A DNA stretch of 56,916 nucleotides, taken from positions 1-56,916 of the IMG/VR virus record IMGVR_UViG_3300006754_000019. The stretch is one strand, 5' to 3'. The stretch's first letter is position 1, and each line of letters begins with the position of its first letter. Source of the stretch: a virus. Both the position numbers and the translations under genes were made by a program. A model generated the notes under the pieces. That model was given only the letters and a program-made list of their open reading frames with translations, made no database searches and was not told the DNA's origin. Below are positions 24,630 through 32,131 of this stretch, piece by piece.

Positions 24630-26095
24630 ACCCCATACCTCGCCTTCTTAGCTGTTAGTTTATTAAAGCCTCCTGCACTAGCATCTACGTCATCCTTCTC
24701 TTTACCTACAGGAAACGATTCATGGTTACTAAGAAACCCTCTATTCCATTCTGCTTTCAATATAGATACGTTTCCTATTTCTACCTGATTAGCATACGGC
24801 TCAGCCCTCACTTCCTTAGCCCCTGTTACCTTATCTGCCTTTACCCTGAAGCCAGCGAGATTCTTGATAGTTGATTCAGCTGATTCTTTTCCTCCACTCC
24901 CAGGCTCTTGTTCTACCCAGACCGTAACCTCCTTGCCATCTACTTGTGCTGTCTGCTTTATAATAGCCTCCCGCTTCCCTGCACTCCATTGCCCTTTAAT
25001 GACATCTGCCACCAAAAAGCCTCCATCACTCATCACATGCATAAGCACTCCTGCTGTATAACAACCACCACCCTCTGTACCTGCCTTATCCCAATACCTC
25101 ACTGACCTGACTATGTGATGCTTGTTTATCGCATTAGCTATCTTTATCTTATCTACCTGAAACATACCTCCACCCCTAGGGGCAGGTCGCTGTTGTAACT
25201 GTCCAGCTATTGCATACTCAGAAACTAAATCCTTCTTTAATGTATCCAATGCCTCCCTACCATACAGCCCCTCCCACAGTGGTTCGTATTCATCTTCTCT
25301 AGGGTCTTCAAATCCTATATTGGTAAAACACTTTCTATCTTTCTCATACTCCGCTGGTAACATAAGATGCACATAACCTAACTCTTTTGCTAAGATATGT
25401 CCTGTTAAATCATTCTCATGTAACCTTTGCATCACTATAATCTTCCTCCCTGTATTAGGATTATTCAATCTTGTACTCATTACTTCATCCCACCACATTA
25501 AAACCCCATTCCTCTTTATCTCTGACTCTGCTTGCTTTACATTGTGAGGGTCATCCACTACTATATAGTCTCCTCCTTCACCTGTTGCAACTCCATCTAC
25601 ACTTGTTGATAATCTATATCCTGTCTTGTCGTTCTCAAATCTAGTCTTCTGGTTTTGGTCTGTTGTTATCGTATATCTATCTGACCACCTTGCTTGATAC
25701 CATAGGGATTGAATTAATCTCCTACACTTGAGGGAATCCCTTGTGGATAAGTCTTGTGCATAAGAACTGAATAGCCATCTGGAAGAGGGGTCGTTAATCC
25801 AAACCCAAGTTGGAAAGAAAACTGAAACCGCTAATGATTTCATGTGCCTAGGAGGTATGTTTATAATTATGTTTCTGATGTCTCCCTTGAAGACTGCCTC
25901 TAAGTGATCGCATATAGCATCTAAGTGCCAACCCGATATGAATGGAGTAGTTGGTTCAAGTACACTCCATGCCTGTTCAATATATAGCCTGAGGGATACC
26001 TCCGCCCCTGCTATCTTTATCAAGTCCTCCGAAACAATTCTAGTTCTGTCCTGAGGTTGATAGTCTTCTGTTGAGCTCAATAATTGTGTCTGCAC
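24623..26095 (-). CDS. terL: Terminase large subunit
   Basis: 490 residues from GTG 26095, which has AAGGAG upstream. ATPase domain: the Walker A-like INIPPRHMKSLAVS (about 80-93), then GGDYIVVDDPHNVKQAESE as Walker B with catalytic acid, and IIVMQRLHENDLTG as the coupling motif. The nuclease domain, from about 325, has RYWDKAGTEGGGCYTAG with a likely metal Asp, then VEQEPGSGGKES. Known: it cuts and pumps DNA into the head. It overlaps the small subunit by 56 bases, an unusually long overlap. Confidence 0.93.
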   Translation of the reverse strand: MQTQLLSSTEDYQPQDRTRIVSEDLIKIAGAEVSLRLYIEQAWSVLEPTTPFISGWHLDAICDHLEAVFKGDIRNIIINIPPRHMKSLAVSVFFPTWVWINDPSSRWLFSSYAQDLSTRDSLKCRRLIQSLWYQARWSDRYTITTDQNQKTRFENDKTGYRLSTSVDGVATGEGGDYIVVDDPHNVKQAESEIKRNGVLMWWDEVMSTRLNNPNTGRKIIVMQRLHENDLTGHILAKELGYVHLMLPAEYEKDRKCFTNIGFEDPREDEYEPLWEGLYGREALDTLKKDLVSEYAIAGQLQQRPAPRGGGMFQVDKIKIANAINKHHIVRSVRYWDKAGTEGGGCYTAGVLMHVMSDGGFLVADVIKGQWSAGKREAIIKQTAQVDGKEVTVWVEQEPGSGGKESAESTIKNLAGFRVKADKVTGAKEVRAEPYANQVEIGNVSILKAEWNRGFLSNHESFPVGKEKDDVDASAGGFNKLTAKKARYGVW

Positions 26096-26714
26096 CTAAC
26101 TTCTCCTTTAGAGCTGCGACATCTACTTTAAGTTCTGCGTTTTCTATATTATTATTGATCTTGAAATTGAAGTTGTTCGATTCTTTAATCATCCCATTGT
26201 ACTTCATCAGGGAGTCTATTGCTTTCTGTCTATTGTAGAATTTAATCTTAGTTGTTCTGCCTGTGTGTACTCTGTTGGAGCCTGTCCCTTCGTATAACTC
26301 TTCTATTTCTAAAGCCTCTATCGCTGACTGTTGGGCGATGTTTAAATTGTTCATTCCCTTGAATGCACCGTTTTCATCATAGAACCCTCTAACGTCTACA
26401 AAAGCTATCTTCATTTGTTCTGCTAAGATTGATTCATTCTTTAAATCAATGGATTCAAATAAGGATTGGAGTTGGCTATCTATCTCCCGAATAACATTAG
26501 GTCTTGCTAGGAACTTACTACCCTCAGCCCTTGCTGATGCTTTTGAGATATCTGGATGAAGTGCGTGATATGCTTCTCCAGCATTGAAACCGTTTATGTA
26601 AACACTAACAAAGAGGGCTAACTGTCTAGCCTCCTTTGCCCCTACCTTTGCCCCTGTCTTCCTAGAAGGTGCTTTCTTCCGCTTAAATGACTTGCTTGAT
26701 TTCTTCGTCTCCAT
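26040..26714 (-). CDS. terS: Terminase small subunit
   Basis: 224 residues from ATG 26714, an internal choice that drops 47 unlikely N-terminal residues. A basic start (SKSFKRKKAPSRKTG) is followed by helix-turn-helix content, LFVSVYINGFNAGEAYHAL and ASARAEGSKFLARPNV, then a helical oligomerisation region and FYNRQKAIDSLMKYNGM, as in terminase_2 family proteins. No ribosome site is visible before this ATG. A promoter-like -10 lies six bases upstream, so leaderless translation is possible. It is first in the late operon. Confidence 0.85.
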   Translation of the reverse strand: METKKSSKSFKRKKAPSRKTGAKVGAKEARQLALFVSVYINGFNAGEAYHALHPDISKASARAEGSKFLARPNVIREIDSQLQSLFESIDLKNESILAEQMKIAFVDVRGFYDENGAFKGMNNLNIAQQSAIEALEIEELYEGTGSNRVHTGRTTKIKFYNRQKAIDSLMKYNGMIKESNNFNFKINNNIENAELKVDVAALKEKLGADTIIELNRRLSTSGQN

Positions 26715-26720
26715 GCATAG

Positions 26721-26749
26721 ATTAGACCACATAGAGACATGAAAATCAA
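26721..26749 (-). promoter_or_regulatory. Candidate sigma70-type late promoter
   Basis: On the minus strand TTGATT (26749-26744) and TCTAAT (26726-26721) are separated by 17 bases, close to the housekeeping consensus. Transcription would begin at or next to the A of the terminase small subunit ATG. Position and spacing support it; not tested. Confidence 0.45.
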
Positions 26750-26818
26750 AGGTTTTTTTCGTGTGTAACCCCTTATATCTAAAGGACTTAGGACAACAGG
26801 CAATATTTCTTCTGTTTG

Positions 26819-26838
26819 TTTGTTGCGTTTGTAGCGTT
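26819..26838 (-). repeat. 20-base repeat shared with 29948-29967
   Basis: The minus strand reads AACGCTACAAACGCAACAAA, identical to the plus strand at 29948-29967 inside a coding gene. An exact 20-base match is unlikely by chance in a genome of this size. Confidence 0.7.
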
Positions 26839-27271
26839 TCAATGCTACAATACACACTGTTCTTTGAAGTTTAGTTTTAGTTGTAAAGCTTTTATTAGTT
26901 GGTGTAGCCAATGCATTGGGACACAGGGAGGGCTTACTGAAGCCGATACCTAACACTGACCAACTTAACGAAAGCGGTCAACTATATCCATCGAAACACT
27001 GGCTGGAGGGTTAAGGACAGGGAGACAAACCTGCCACCACCAGTGAAGGAGGAGTAAGTCCTGAGGTCGGTACAGTCCCCGACAGGCTAATCAAATCAAG
27101 ACTACCACACAGAGGGTAACCCTATTGAGGGTTGCAATAACCTAGACCGCATGGAGTACAACATACCACTACAAGAAAAATATCTGCCACCACCCATCAG
27201 GGAGGACAAGCAGACAATTCAAACATCATCTATAGTAATATCAATTTGAGGTCAGGTTATGATTTTAGAAT

Positions 27272-27300
27272 GCCCTTCCAACTACCCTTGTTGGAGGGGC
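27272..27300 (+). promoter_or_regulatory. Strong hairpin in the leader region
   Basis: GCCCTTCCAAC and GTTGGAGGGGC can pair over 11 positions with one G-U, around a 7-base loop. No T-run follows, so it is not a typical intrinsic terminator. Confidence 0.6.
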
Positions 27301-27480
27301 TAACATATAAACCAAAGGGTTCACCATTTAAATAATCACTGATTGCTTACTATGTCCTCTATCTATTCATCTACCATTATGAGTGTGATACGATGGAGGT
27401 CATAACAGTAAGCATGACGGTAATTATTTTTCTGCCACCATCAGGGAGGGCAGTTAACTTTAATTGAAGGGAGGACTAAA

Positions 27481-27753
27481 ATGACATTAGGAACTAATCA
27501 TGCAGAAAGAAGTAGGAAGGAAGAACTGAAAACTTTAATACTAATGGAGGTGTTAGAACAAGGGTTGGGGATGGAGAAGATGAAGGATACCCAACAAGAA
27601 TTGAGACACAAAAAACTTGCAGAGCTTCAAGAGGACTATAAAAATCTTAGATCAAAAAACCCAAACTTATGGAAGTGTAAGTGTGGAAGGGAGAACTACC
27701 GTAGGAATTTCTGTTGTCCTAGATGTGCAGGACTAATTGACGATGAAGTTTAA
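27481..27753 (+). CDS. Small protein with RanBP2-like zinc finger
   Basis: 90 residues. The first 55 are helical and charged. The end has LWKCKCGRENYRRNFCCPRC, close to the RanBP2-type pattern W-x-C...C-x3-N-x(5,6)-C-x2-C, though the first two cysteines are only one residue apart. It is the first gene of the rightward operon, preceded by GAAGGGAGG. Known: such fingers bind RNA or proteins. Inferred: early host takeover or RNA-binding role. Confidence 0.6.
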   Translation: MTLGTNHAERSRKEELKTLILMEVLEQGLGMEKMKDTQQELRHKKLAELQEDYKNLRSKNPNLWKCKCGRENYRRNFCCPRCAGLIDDEV

Positions 27754-27782
27754 TTTTTAAGTTTTTAAAAAGGAGAAAGAGA

Positions 27783-27971
27783 ATGGTTGATATATGTAAG
27801 ACATGCAAGATTAAAGAAGACAGTTGCACGGGACTCGGCACCTCCATTGGGTTTTGTTCTTTGTTTGACCGTTACATGTTTGTTAGCATGGGGAGATGTA
27901 CTTCAGTAAACGTAGGGAGAGCAACTAAGAATTATGACATGGCTAGTTTTATTAAAGTGCCTTGTAAATAA
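27783..27971 (+). CDS. Cysteine-rich small protein
   Basis: 62 residues with Cys at about 5, 8, 15, 25, 39 and 61 (CKTCKIKEDSC, GFCSLFDRY). A good AAGGAG precedes it. It looks like a small metal-binding protein with no recognised family. It lies 29 bases after the first early gene and is followed by an intercistronic hairpin. Confidence 0.6.
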   Translation: MVDICKTCKIKEDSCTGLGTSIGFCSLFDRYMFVSMGRCTSVNVGRATKNYDMASFIKVPCK

Positions 27972-27982
27972 CTAACCTTATA

Positions 27983-28014
27983 GAGGGGTGTGTGGTAAAT
28001 CTGCCACCACCCCC
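27983..28014 (+). promoter_or_regulatory. Intercistronic hairpin element 1
   Basis: GGGGTG and CACCCC pair around a loop containing TCTGCC. It is followed by AGAAGGAGGAGATT and the next ATG. Compared with elements at 29023, 30152 and 31442, the stem bases change in a way that keeps pairing. Confidence 0.65.
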
Positions 28015-28028
28015 AGAAGGAGGAGATT

Positions 28029-28415
28029 ATGTATAACACAGAAAAAGTAGACGGTATTACATTAGCAATGGAGAAGCATGGTGCATTTTGGGCTTTCAGT
28101 AATAAGCAGTTAGATGAACAGAAGAAAGAGGGTGTTGAATATGTTGGACTTAATGGAGGATTGGTTGCCCCAAAGGAATCAGTTGTCCAACTTATGAAAG
28201 ATATAGCTAAAGTTGGTAGGGAAAGAGCACAGAATGATCTGGATGCTAACACTAAGAAGGAGATCATACACAGGGAGTTGGCTAACTATGAAACTTTCAT
28301 AACAGGAGATATCACTGATACTGTTAATGCTTTAGCTAGTCATGGTATCACAAGGGAGGATGTTCAAGCTGAATATCCTGAGTACTACAATGAAGCTATT
28401 GAATACAATTCATAA
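28029..28415 (+). CDS. Conserved phage protein (DUF7659-like)
   Basis: 128 residues. The N-terminal GAFWAFSNKQLDEQKKEGVEYVGLNGGLVAP is a pattern I recognise from small conserved phage early proteins grouped as DUF7659. The rest is helical and charged. No enzymatic motif is visible. It sits in the early block, downstream of a hairpin element and upstream of the Gp88-like gene. Function unknown. Confidence 0.65.
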   Translation: MYNTEKVDGITLAMEKHGAFWAFSNKQLDEQKKEGVEYVGLNGGLVAPKESVVQLMKDIAKVGRERAQNDLDANTKKEIIHRELANYETFITGDITDTVNALASHGITREDVQAEYPEYYNEAIEYNS

Positions 28416-28425
28416 AGGAGGACAT

Positions 28426-29019
28426 ATGCAATATCTATTTAGTAAGAAAAACATCAAGCATGATGAAGAAGATATTTACAGTAGTAGCCTCCCAGCAGTT
28501 GAAACTTGTTTGGGGGCTACTGCTTATTGTAAAAGAATTTGTATGGCTAGGAGGGGTAACTTCTGTTTCCCTAATGTTCGAGAGGGGTATCAAGAAAGAC
28601 TTGAACTTTCTATGTCAAATGAATTTGTATCAGTAGCAGTAAAGGAGTTGACTAAGCGAAAGCATAAAGGTAAACATATTAAGTTTGTGAGATGGCATGT
28701 ATCGGGAGATGTTTATTCCCAAAGGTATCTTAATAAGCTTACTTTGATTGCTGAACTTTGCCCTCAGGTGGAGTTCTTTATGTATACCAAGTCAACTTCT
28801 TTGAATTGGGATATGTGGTTAGACCTCCCTAACACTGCGTTAATCTTCAGTGATGGAGGTAAGTTTAAGTTGGATAAGAAAAAGCCACATGCTATAATCT
28901 TCGACAAGAAGGAGGACATCCCTTCTAACTATGTAGATTGTAGTAAGTCTGACCTCTTGGCTATGAAGACAGCTAAAGAGGGTCATGGTAGAATAGCGTT
29001 AATTAAACTTGGAAAGTAA
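28426..29019 (+). CDS. Gp88-like phage protein
   Basis: 197 residues from ATG 28426, which has AAGGAGGACAT upstream; an earlier in-frame ATG would overlap the previous gene. The motif SLPAVETCLGATAYCKRICMARRGNF with three cysteines, then HVSGDVYSQRYLNKL and FFMYTKS, matches the Gp88 family found in many phages. The Cys triad suggests metal or Fe-S binding. The biochemical role of the family is not established to my knowledge. Confidence 0.75.
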   Translation: MQYLFSKKNIKHDEEDIYSSSLPAVETCLGATAYCKRICMARRGNFCFPNVREGYQERLELSMSNEFVSVAVKELTKRKHKGKHIKFVRWHVSGDVYSQRYLNKLTLIAELCPQVEFFMYTKSTSLNWDMWLDLPNTALIFSDGGKFKLDKKKPHAIIFDKKEDIPSNYVDCSKSDLLAMKTAKEGHGRIALIKLGK

Positions 29020-29022
29020 TTT

Positions 29023-29057
29023 GAGGGTGTGTGGGAGGAATCTTCTGCCACCACCCT
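29023..29057 (+). promoter_or_regulatory. Intercistronic hairpin element 2
   Basis: AGGGTG and CACCCT pair around a loop with GGGAGGAATCTTCTGCC. It is followed by TAGAAGGAGGAGATT and ATG. It is the same family as the element at 27983, with the outer pair changed from G-C to A-T on both sides. Confidence 0.7.
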
Positions 29058-29071
29058 AGAAGGAGGAGATT

Positions 29072-29299
29072 ATGAAAACACTTAAACTAGGTAGTGCAGT
29101 TGTAGTAGTGAAGATGAAGTCAACATGCCACGAGTGTGGAGAAGCACACTACAAGTGTGACATGGAGTACTTCTTTGGTGAAACCTTATGTGTCCCATGC
29201 TATAAAATAGCTGTGGAGGACTTTGAAAGTAAAAGGGATGGAGTTACTGAAGATGATTACATTGAACAAAACCCAATGGAGGTGCCGAATGATTACTAA
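29072..29299 (+). CDS. Small zinc-finger protein
   Basis: 75 residues. The pattern CHECGEAHYKCDMEYFFGETLCVPCY has four cysteines and a His in LIM or zinc-ribbon-like spacing (CxxC...CxxC). The C-terminal part is acidic. A hairpin element and a strong ribosome site precede it, and it overlaps the next gene by 11 bases. Probably a zinc-binding adaptor; target unknown. Confidence 0.65.
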   Translation: MKTLKLGSAVVVVKMKSTCHECGEAHYKCDMEYFFGETLCVPCYKIAVEDFESKRDGVTEDDYIEQNPMEVPNDY

Positions 29300-29654
29300 A
29301 ATGAAGACTAAGAAAGTTGTAAAGACTAAAACTGTTGACTACTACCTTAATCTGAAGGCTGAAGAAAAAAGGATTAAGGGAGAACTTGAAAAAACTAAAT
29401 TAGTTTTGATGAAGGAGTTCAAGAAGAATAAAACTAGAAAACTATTTGGTAAGTTCTCTGATGGAGTCCAATGGATTACCAGTGATAAGAGGACTATCAA
29501 TCCATTGAAGTTCTCCAAGAAGGTAACAGCTAAGACTTTCATTGATTGTGTAAGTGTGAAAGTTAAAGATGCTATATTGGTACTAGGAGAAGATGATGTG
29601 AATGCTATCAGTGAGACTGTACCACAGGACAGCATTAAAGTAATTAAGGACTAA
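29289..29654 (+). CDS. Hypothetical protein with N-terminal coiled coil
   Basis: 121 residues from ATG 29289, chosen because GGAGG lies six bases upstream and the longer frame covers the previous gene. The N-terminal part is basic and helical (YLNLKAEEKRIKGELEKTKLVL). The C-terminal part has VQWITSDKRTINPLKFSKK, which resembles nuclease-associated or host-nuclease-inhibitor proteins but is too weak to assign. Confidence 0.55.
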   Translation: MITKMKTKKVVKTKTVDYYLNLKAEEKRIKGELEKTKLVLMKEFKKNKTRKLFGKFSDGVQWITSDKRTINPLKFSKKVTAKTFIDCVSVKVKDAILVLGEDDVNAISETVPQDSIKVIKD

Positions 29655-29672
29655 AATATTTCTAACCTAATT

Positions 29673-29696
29673 GGGAGGGTGGTTCGCCATCTTCCC
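29673..29696 (+). promoter_or_regulatory. Intercistronic hairpin element 3, TTCG tetraloop
   Basis: GGGAGGGTGG and CCATCTTCCC form ten pairs (two G-U) closed by TTCG, ahead of AAAGGAGGACATT ATG. Perfect stem-loop geometry; a variant member of the family. Confidence 0.7.
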
Positions 29697-29710
29697 TAAA
29701 GGAGGACATT

Positions 29711-30139
29711 ATGAGTAAGGAAACTTATACTTTATTTGGTGAAAGTATGGGACAACTTGGTTCTTATGAAAGCGTGTTGAAGAAGCGTAGGATAGAGTAC
29801 AAGAAGTTAGCTGATTCATTCCTTAACTTGGAGGGAAAAATTGCTAAGTTAAAAGAGAAACAACGTAAGATTCAAGAAAAGGTAATTCAGTTATCAGGTT
29901 ACAGGACAGGAACGAGGGAATCAACCCAATTACTGCATCATGGGGCTAACGCTACAAACGCAACAAAGAGTAAGACTGTATTTGTTAATAAGATCGAAGC
30001 CATGCCTTATGCATACTTGGGAGTTGATAGTGTAAGAGAACATTCTGAACTGTCATGGAATCTGAGATTAAAAGGCAGTAACATCAAAGCAGATGGTAAC
30101 GTAGGGAGACAGAATGACTATTTTCATGTTCATATTTAA
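29711..30139 (+). CDS. Hypothetical protein with central coiled coil
   Basis: 142 residues. About 20-60 is a coiled coil (VLKKRRIEYKKLADSFLNLE, then GKIAKLKEKQRKIQEK). A low-complexity GANATNATKS stretch follows and then a beta-rich C terminus ending FHVHI. The codons for the low-complexity stretch contain the 20-base sequence shared with the divergent control region. No family recognised. Confidence 0.55.
   Translation: MSKETYTLFGESMGQLGSYESVLKKRRIEYKKLADSFLNLEGKIAKLKEKQRKIQEKVIQLSGYRTGTRESTQLLHHGANATNATKSKTVFVNKIEAMPYAYLGVDSVREHSELSWNLRLKGSNIKADGNVGRQNDYFHVHI
29948..29967 (+). repeat. 20-base repeat shared with 26819-26838
   Basis: Exact match, in inverted orientation, to the sequence upstream of the terminase small gene. 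Here it is in coding sequence for ATNAT-like residues. Confidence 0.7.
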
Positions 30140-30151
30140 CCTTTAACTTTT

Positions 30152-30187
30152 GAGGGTGGGGTAGGAGGAATCTTCTGCCACCGCCCT
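30152..30187 (+). promoter_or_regulatory. Intercistronic hairpin element 4
   Basis: AGGGTGG and CCGCCCT pair with one T-G, around a loop including AGGAGGAATCTTCTG. About 50 bases around it are identical to the element at 31442. Confidence 0.75.
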
Positions 30188-30201
30188 AGAAGGAGGATAA
30201 G

Positions 30202-30492
30202 ATGGCTAATTGGATAAACAAGATTAAAGTTAAGCACTTGATAGAGGGATTTCATGATGATAAGAACACGCTTTTAGATGTCAGGGATACTTTAAAGAAA
30301 GAATTAGAAAGAATCCCTACAGTGAATGAGGACATTGATTATGAAAAGCAAGCTATAATTGATGAACTTGATACGATGGATGGAGATACTGAAATATTTG
30401 AGATGGATAACTTGTTGAGGGATATTTATGATTGGGGAGACCAAGAGATAGCAAATGCGTTTCGTAGTTTTAAAGTTTGTTGGATAGGATAA
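30202..30492 (+). CDS. Hypothetical acidic protein
   Basis: 96 residues, acidic and helical (TLLDVRDTLKKELERIPTV, then a cluster of Asp and Glu). The C-terminal sequence WGDQEIANAFRSFKVCWIG is the most distinctive part. Strong AGAAGGAGGATAAG before ATG. No motif recognised; it belongs to the early block of small genes. Confidence 0.6.
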   Translation: MANWINKIKVKHLIEGFHDDKNTLLDVRDTLKKELERIPTVNEDIDYEKQAIIDELDTMDGDTEIFEMDNLLRDIYDWGDQEIANAFRSFKVCWIG

Positions 30493-30513
30493 CCTTAATA
30501 GAAGGAGGATAAA

Positions 30514-30681
30514 ATGGAAAACAAAACAGAATGGACAACAGAAGAACTAATGGAGGAGTTTGAAGTAGAAGGATTTCAAGCTCCCTTTGTAGTAGTTACA
30601 AGAAAAAGTGATGGTGTTAGAGGGTCTTTACAATTTACACATAGTCCTAGACTATACTTTAATTGGATGGAGGACAAGTAG
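30514..30681 (+). CDS. 55-residue acidic early protein
   Basis: Missed by length cut-offs. ATG 30514 follows AGAAGGAGGATAAA, and its TAG directly precedes the ATG of the next gene. The sequence starts MENKTEWTTEELMEEFEVEG and continues with a compact beta segment (APFVVVTRKSDGVRGSLQF). Real by its ribosome site and tight packing; function unknown. Confidence 0.65.
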   Translation: MENKTEWTTEELMEEFEVEGFQAPFVVVTRKSDGVRGSLQFTHSPRLYFNWMEDK

Positions 30682-31176
30682 ATGACCAATGATTCACATG
30701 TTACCATTAACAATTTTATATTCACAAAGGAGGAACTTATGAATGCAGTTACGGAGATGAAAAACCCAATAGCCCTTATCACAGGGGTTGAAATAGATAA
30801 CGCTAACCTTAACATTGATATAATAGATGATAGGGTGTTGGAGAATGATGGTTCAGTTTATGAAGTATGGTATCAGAACAAGATGGAGTTCTATCATGAT
30901 GAAGAACACCCACCTAATCCTCCAAAGGATATGACAGAGACCCACACTAAGGTTGCCAAGATATTCTTTGATACCAATGAGGGTATATGGCAAAATCTGG
31001 AAATGGTTTTCTACATTATGAACCAAGCATGGAGTCCTGAAGGTGAGATGAATGATCTAATCAGGACGAACAAACTACATCATACCTCCATGTCTATAGG
31101 TGATATCGTCAAGACTCCTTCTGGGATATACATGACAGAGAAGAGGGGCTTTGACAGAATTGATGAAGGGAGATAA
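30682..31176 (+). CDS. Conserved phage early protein with SMSIGDIV motif
   Basis: 164 residues. The central part is beta-rich (VYEVWYQNKMEFYHDEEHPP). The end, LHHTSMSIGDIVKTPSGIYMTEKRGFDRI, is a pattern seen in small phage proteins where S(M/L)S(V/I)GD is followed by a short strand pair. No catalytic residues visible. The gene abuts the stop of the 55-residue gene without space, so it is coupled. Confidence 0.6.
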   Translation: MTNDSHVTINNFIFTKEELMNAVTEMKNPIALITGVEIDNANLNIDIIDDRVLENDGSVYEVWYQNKMEFYHDEEHPPNPPKDMTETHTKVAKIFFDTNEGIWQNLEMVFYIMNQAWSPEGEMNDLIRTNKLHHTSMSIGDIVKTPSGIYMTEKRGFDRIDEGR

Positions 31177-31181
31177 TAACC

Positions 31182-31436
31182 ATGTGGCTGATTACCTATG
31201 ATATGATTTCAGGGGCAGTAAGCCCTCAAAGAAGGGAAGGGACATCCTCTATTGACCATGTAGAAGGAACCTCCCTGCCTTTCAGATTCAGAACCTTAGA
31301 TGAAGATGGAGAAGTATACTTCATTGGAAGGTCTGATGAACCTACACTCGACCCACTTGATTGGGCGATGTGGGATGCAGGGTGTACAAGCATCGAGTAT
31401 TACAACCCATCGACAAAGAGGTGGGAAACTTTATAA
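31182..31436 (+). CDS. Small conserved phage protein
   Basis: 84 residues. Sequence order PFRFRTLDEDGEVYFIGRSDEP, PLDWAMWDAGCTSIEY, then NPSTKRWETL is a pattern I recognise from a widespread family of small phage early proteins with no known function. It sits five bases after the previous stop and just before a hairpin element. Confidence 0.65.
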   Translation: MWLITYDMISGAVSPQRREGTSSIDHVEGTSLPFRFRTLDEDGEVYFIGRSDEPTLDPLDWAMWDAGCTSIEYYNPSTKRWETL

Positions 31437-31441
31437 CTTTT

Positions 31442-31477
31442 GAGGGTGGGGTAGGAGGAATCTTCTGCCACCGCCCT
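31442..31477 (+). promoter_or_regulatory. Intercistronic hairpin element 5
   Basis: Near-identical copy of the element at 30152 (AGGGTGG ... CCGCCCT), ahead of AGAAGGAGGAGATTT ATG. Confidence 0.75.
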
Positions 31478-31492
31478 AGAAGGAGGAGATTT

Positions 31493-31735
31493 ATGAAGAA
31501 ATTTAAATTTGATTACATGGATATAATAGAAAAGGACGATGGAAGATTTGTTGTGTATGGTTACGATACATTTCCACGTGACTCTGTCATGGCAGGGCAG
31601 TCAAGAAAGAATTATCTTGATTCTTTCTATAGCTTGGAGGAAGCTCAGAAAGCTTATCCAAAAGTCGAATTGGGGCATCAACTGATGCAACCAGAAAACA
31701 CATTTGACCATCTACCAGAAGGAGGAGATTTATGA
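31493..31735 (+). CDS. Small conserved phage protein (YMDIIEKDDG type)
   Basis: 80 residues from ATG 31493, which is preceded by AGAAGGAGGAGATTT; a longer in-frame start would cover the hairpin. The sequence FDYMDIIEKDDGRFVVYGY and then YLDSFYSLEEAQKAYP is a typical compact small phage protein found in early operons. Ends in ATGA overlap with the next gene. No function known. Confidence 0.65.
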   Translation: MKKFKFDYMDIIEKDDGRFVVYGYDTFPRDSVMAGQSRKNYLDSFYSLEEAQKAYPKVELGHQLMQPENTFDHLPEGGDL

Positions 31736-31935
31736 AGAATTTCAAATACAGGATTTACGGAAAGCGTAAGGGGGCTAAGAGGTTCAGTCCCTTTGATGCT
31801 GTTAACAATGTACTATGCGTTAACCTAATCTATGCAAGCATATTCCTAGCTAGTGACTATGATGCATTAGTGAAGGAGGTCAGTAACATGAACAAAGACA
31901 ATCCAGAATATACTTTTGAAATCAGAACCATATAG
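31732..31935 (+). CDS. Small basic early protein
   Basis: 67 residues. Basic start (FKYRIYGKRKGAKRFSPFDA) and one mildly hydrophobic stretch (VLCVNLIYASIFLA) that may be a buried helix. Coupled to the previous gene by ATGA, with AGAAGGAGG upstream. Function unknown. Confidence 0.6.
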   Translation: MKNFKYRIYGKRKGAKRFSPFDAVNNVLCVNLIYASIFLASDYDALVKEVSNMNKDNPEYTFEIRTI

Positions 31936-31948
31936 GAAGGAGGACAGA

Positions 31949-32131
31949 ATGAAGATGTTCTTGAAGATGTTAGTAATTAGTTTTATTATGTTTGTTTTCT
32001 TTACCTTCTATTCAATGATGAGTAAAGAACCAGTAGTAGAGAGCATTAAGAAGGAGGACATTATATTTGAATCCAATGAATACGATACTACGAAGGAGGT
32101 ATTCTTAGTTGACTTGGAAGGAGGAAAGTAA
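31949..32131 (+). CDS. 60-residue single-pass membrane protein
   Basis: From ATG 31949, after AAGGAGGACAGA. One membrane segment, MLVISFIMFVFFTFYSMM, begins at about residue 7, preceded by basic residues; the acidic tail follows. The orientation rule suggests the tail is outside. Its stop overlaps the next start (TAATG). Candidate early membrane protein, for example in superinfection exclusion; not established. Confidence 0.65.
   Translation: MKMFLKMLVISFIMFVFFTFYSMMSKEPVVESIKKEDIIFESNEYDTTKEVFLVDLEGGK

Larger units (their letters stand above)
26750..27480. other. Divergent non-coding control region
   Basis: With the promoter segment this makes 766 bases without a convincing gene, between the leftward late genes and the rightward early genes. 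Contents: three partial copies of a CTGCCACC-type motif (near 27031, 27184, 27432) like those in the intercistronic hairpins; a strong hairpin at 27272-27300; and a long imperfect stem from TGCTTACT (27344-27351) to AGTAAGCA (27407-27414). There is also a 20-base sequence (26819-26838) that recurs inverted at 29948-29967. I could not identify a good plus-strand promoter. A replication origin or a structured leader RNA would fit here. Confidence 0.5.

Noticed and set aside
26642-26956. 104-residue minus-strand ORF overlapping the terminase small gene
   Set aside because: Different frame over a well-supported gene, no ribosome site, and composition unlike neighbours.
27151-27249. 32-residue plus-strand ORF in the control region
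   Set aside because: No ribosome site and it runs through the CTGCCACC motif; reading frames there appear by chance.
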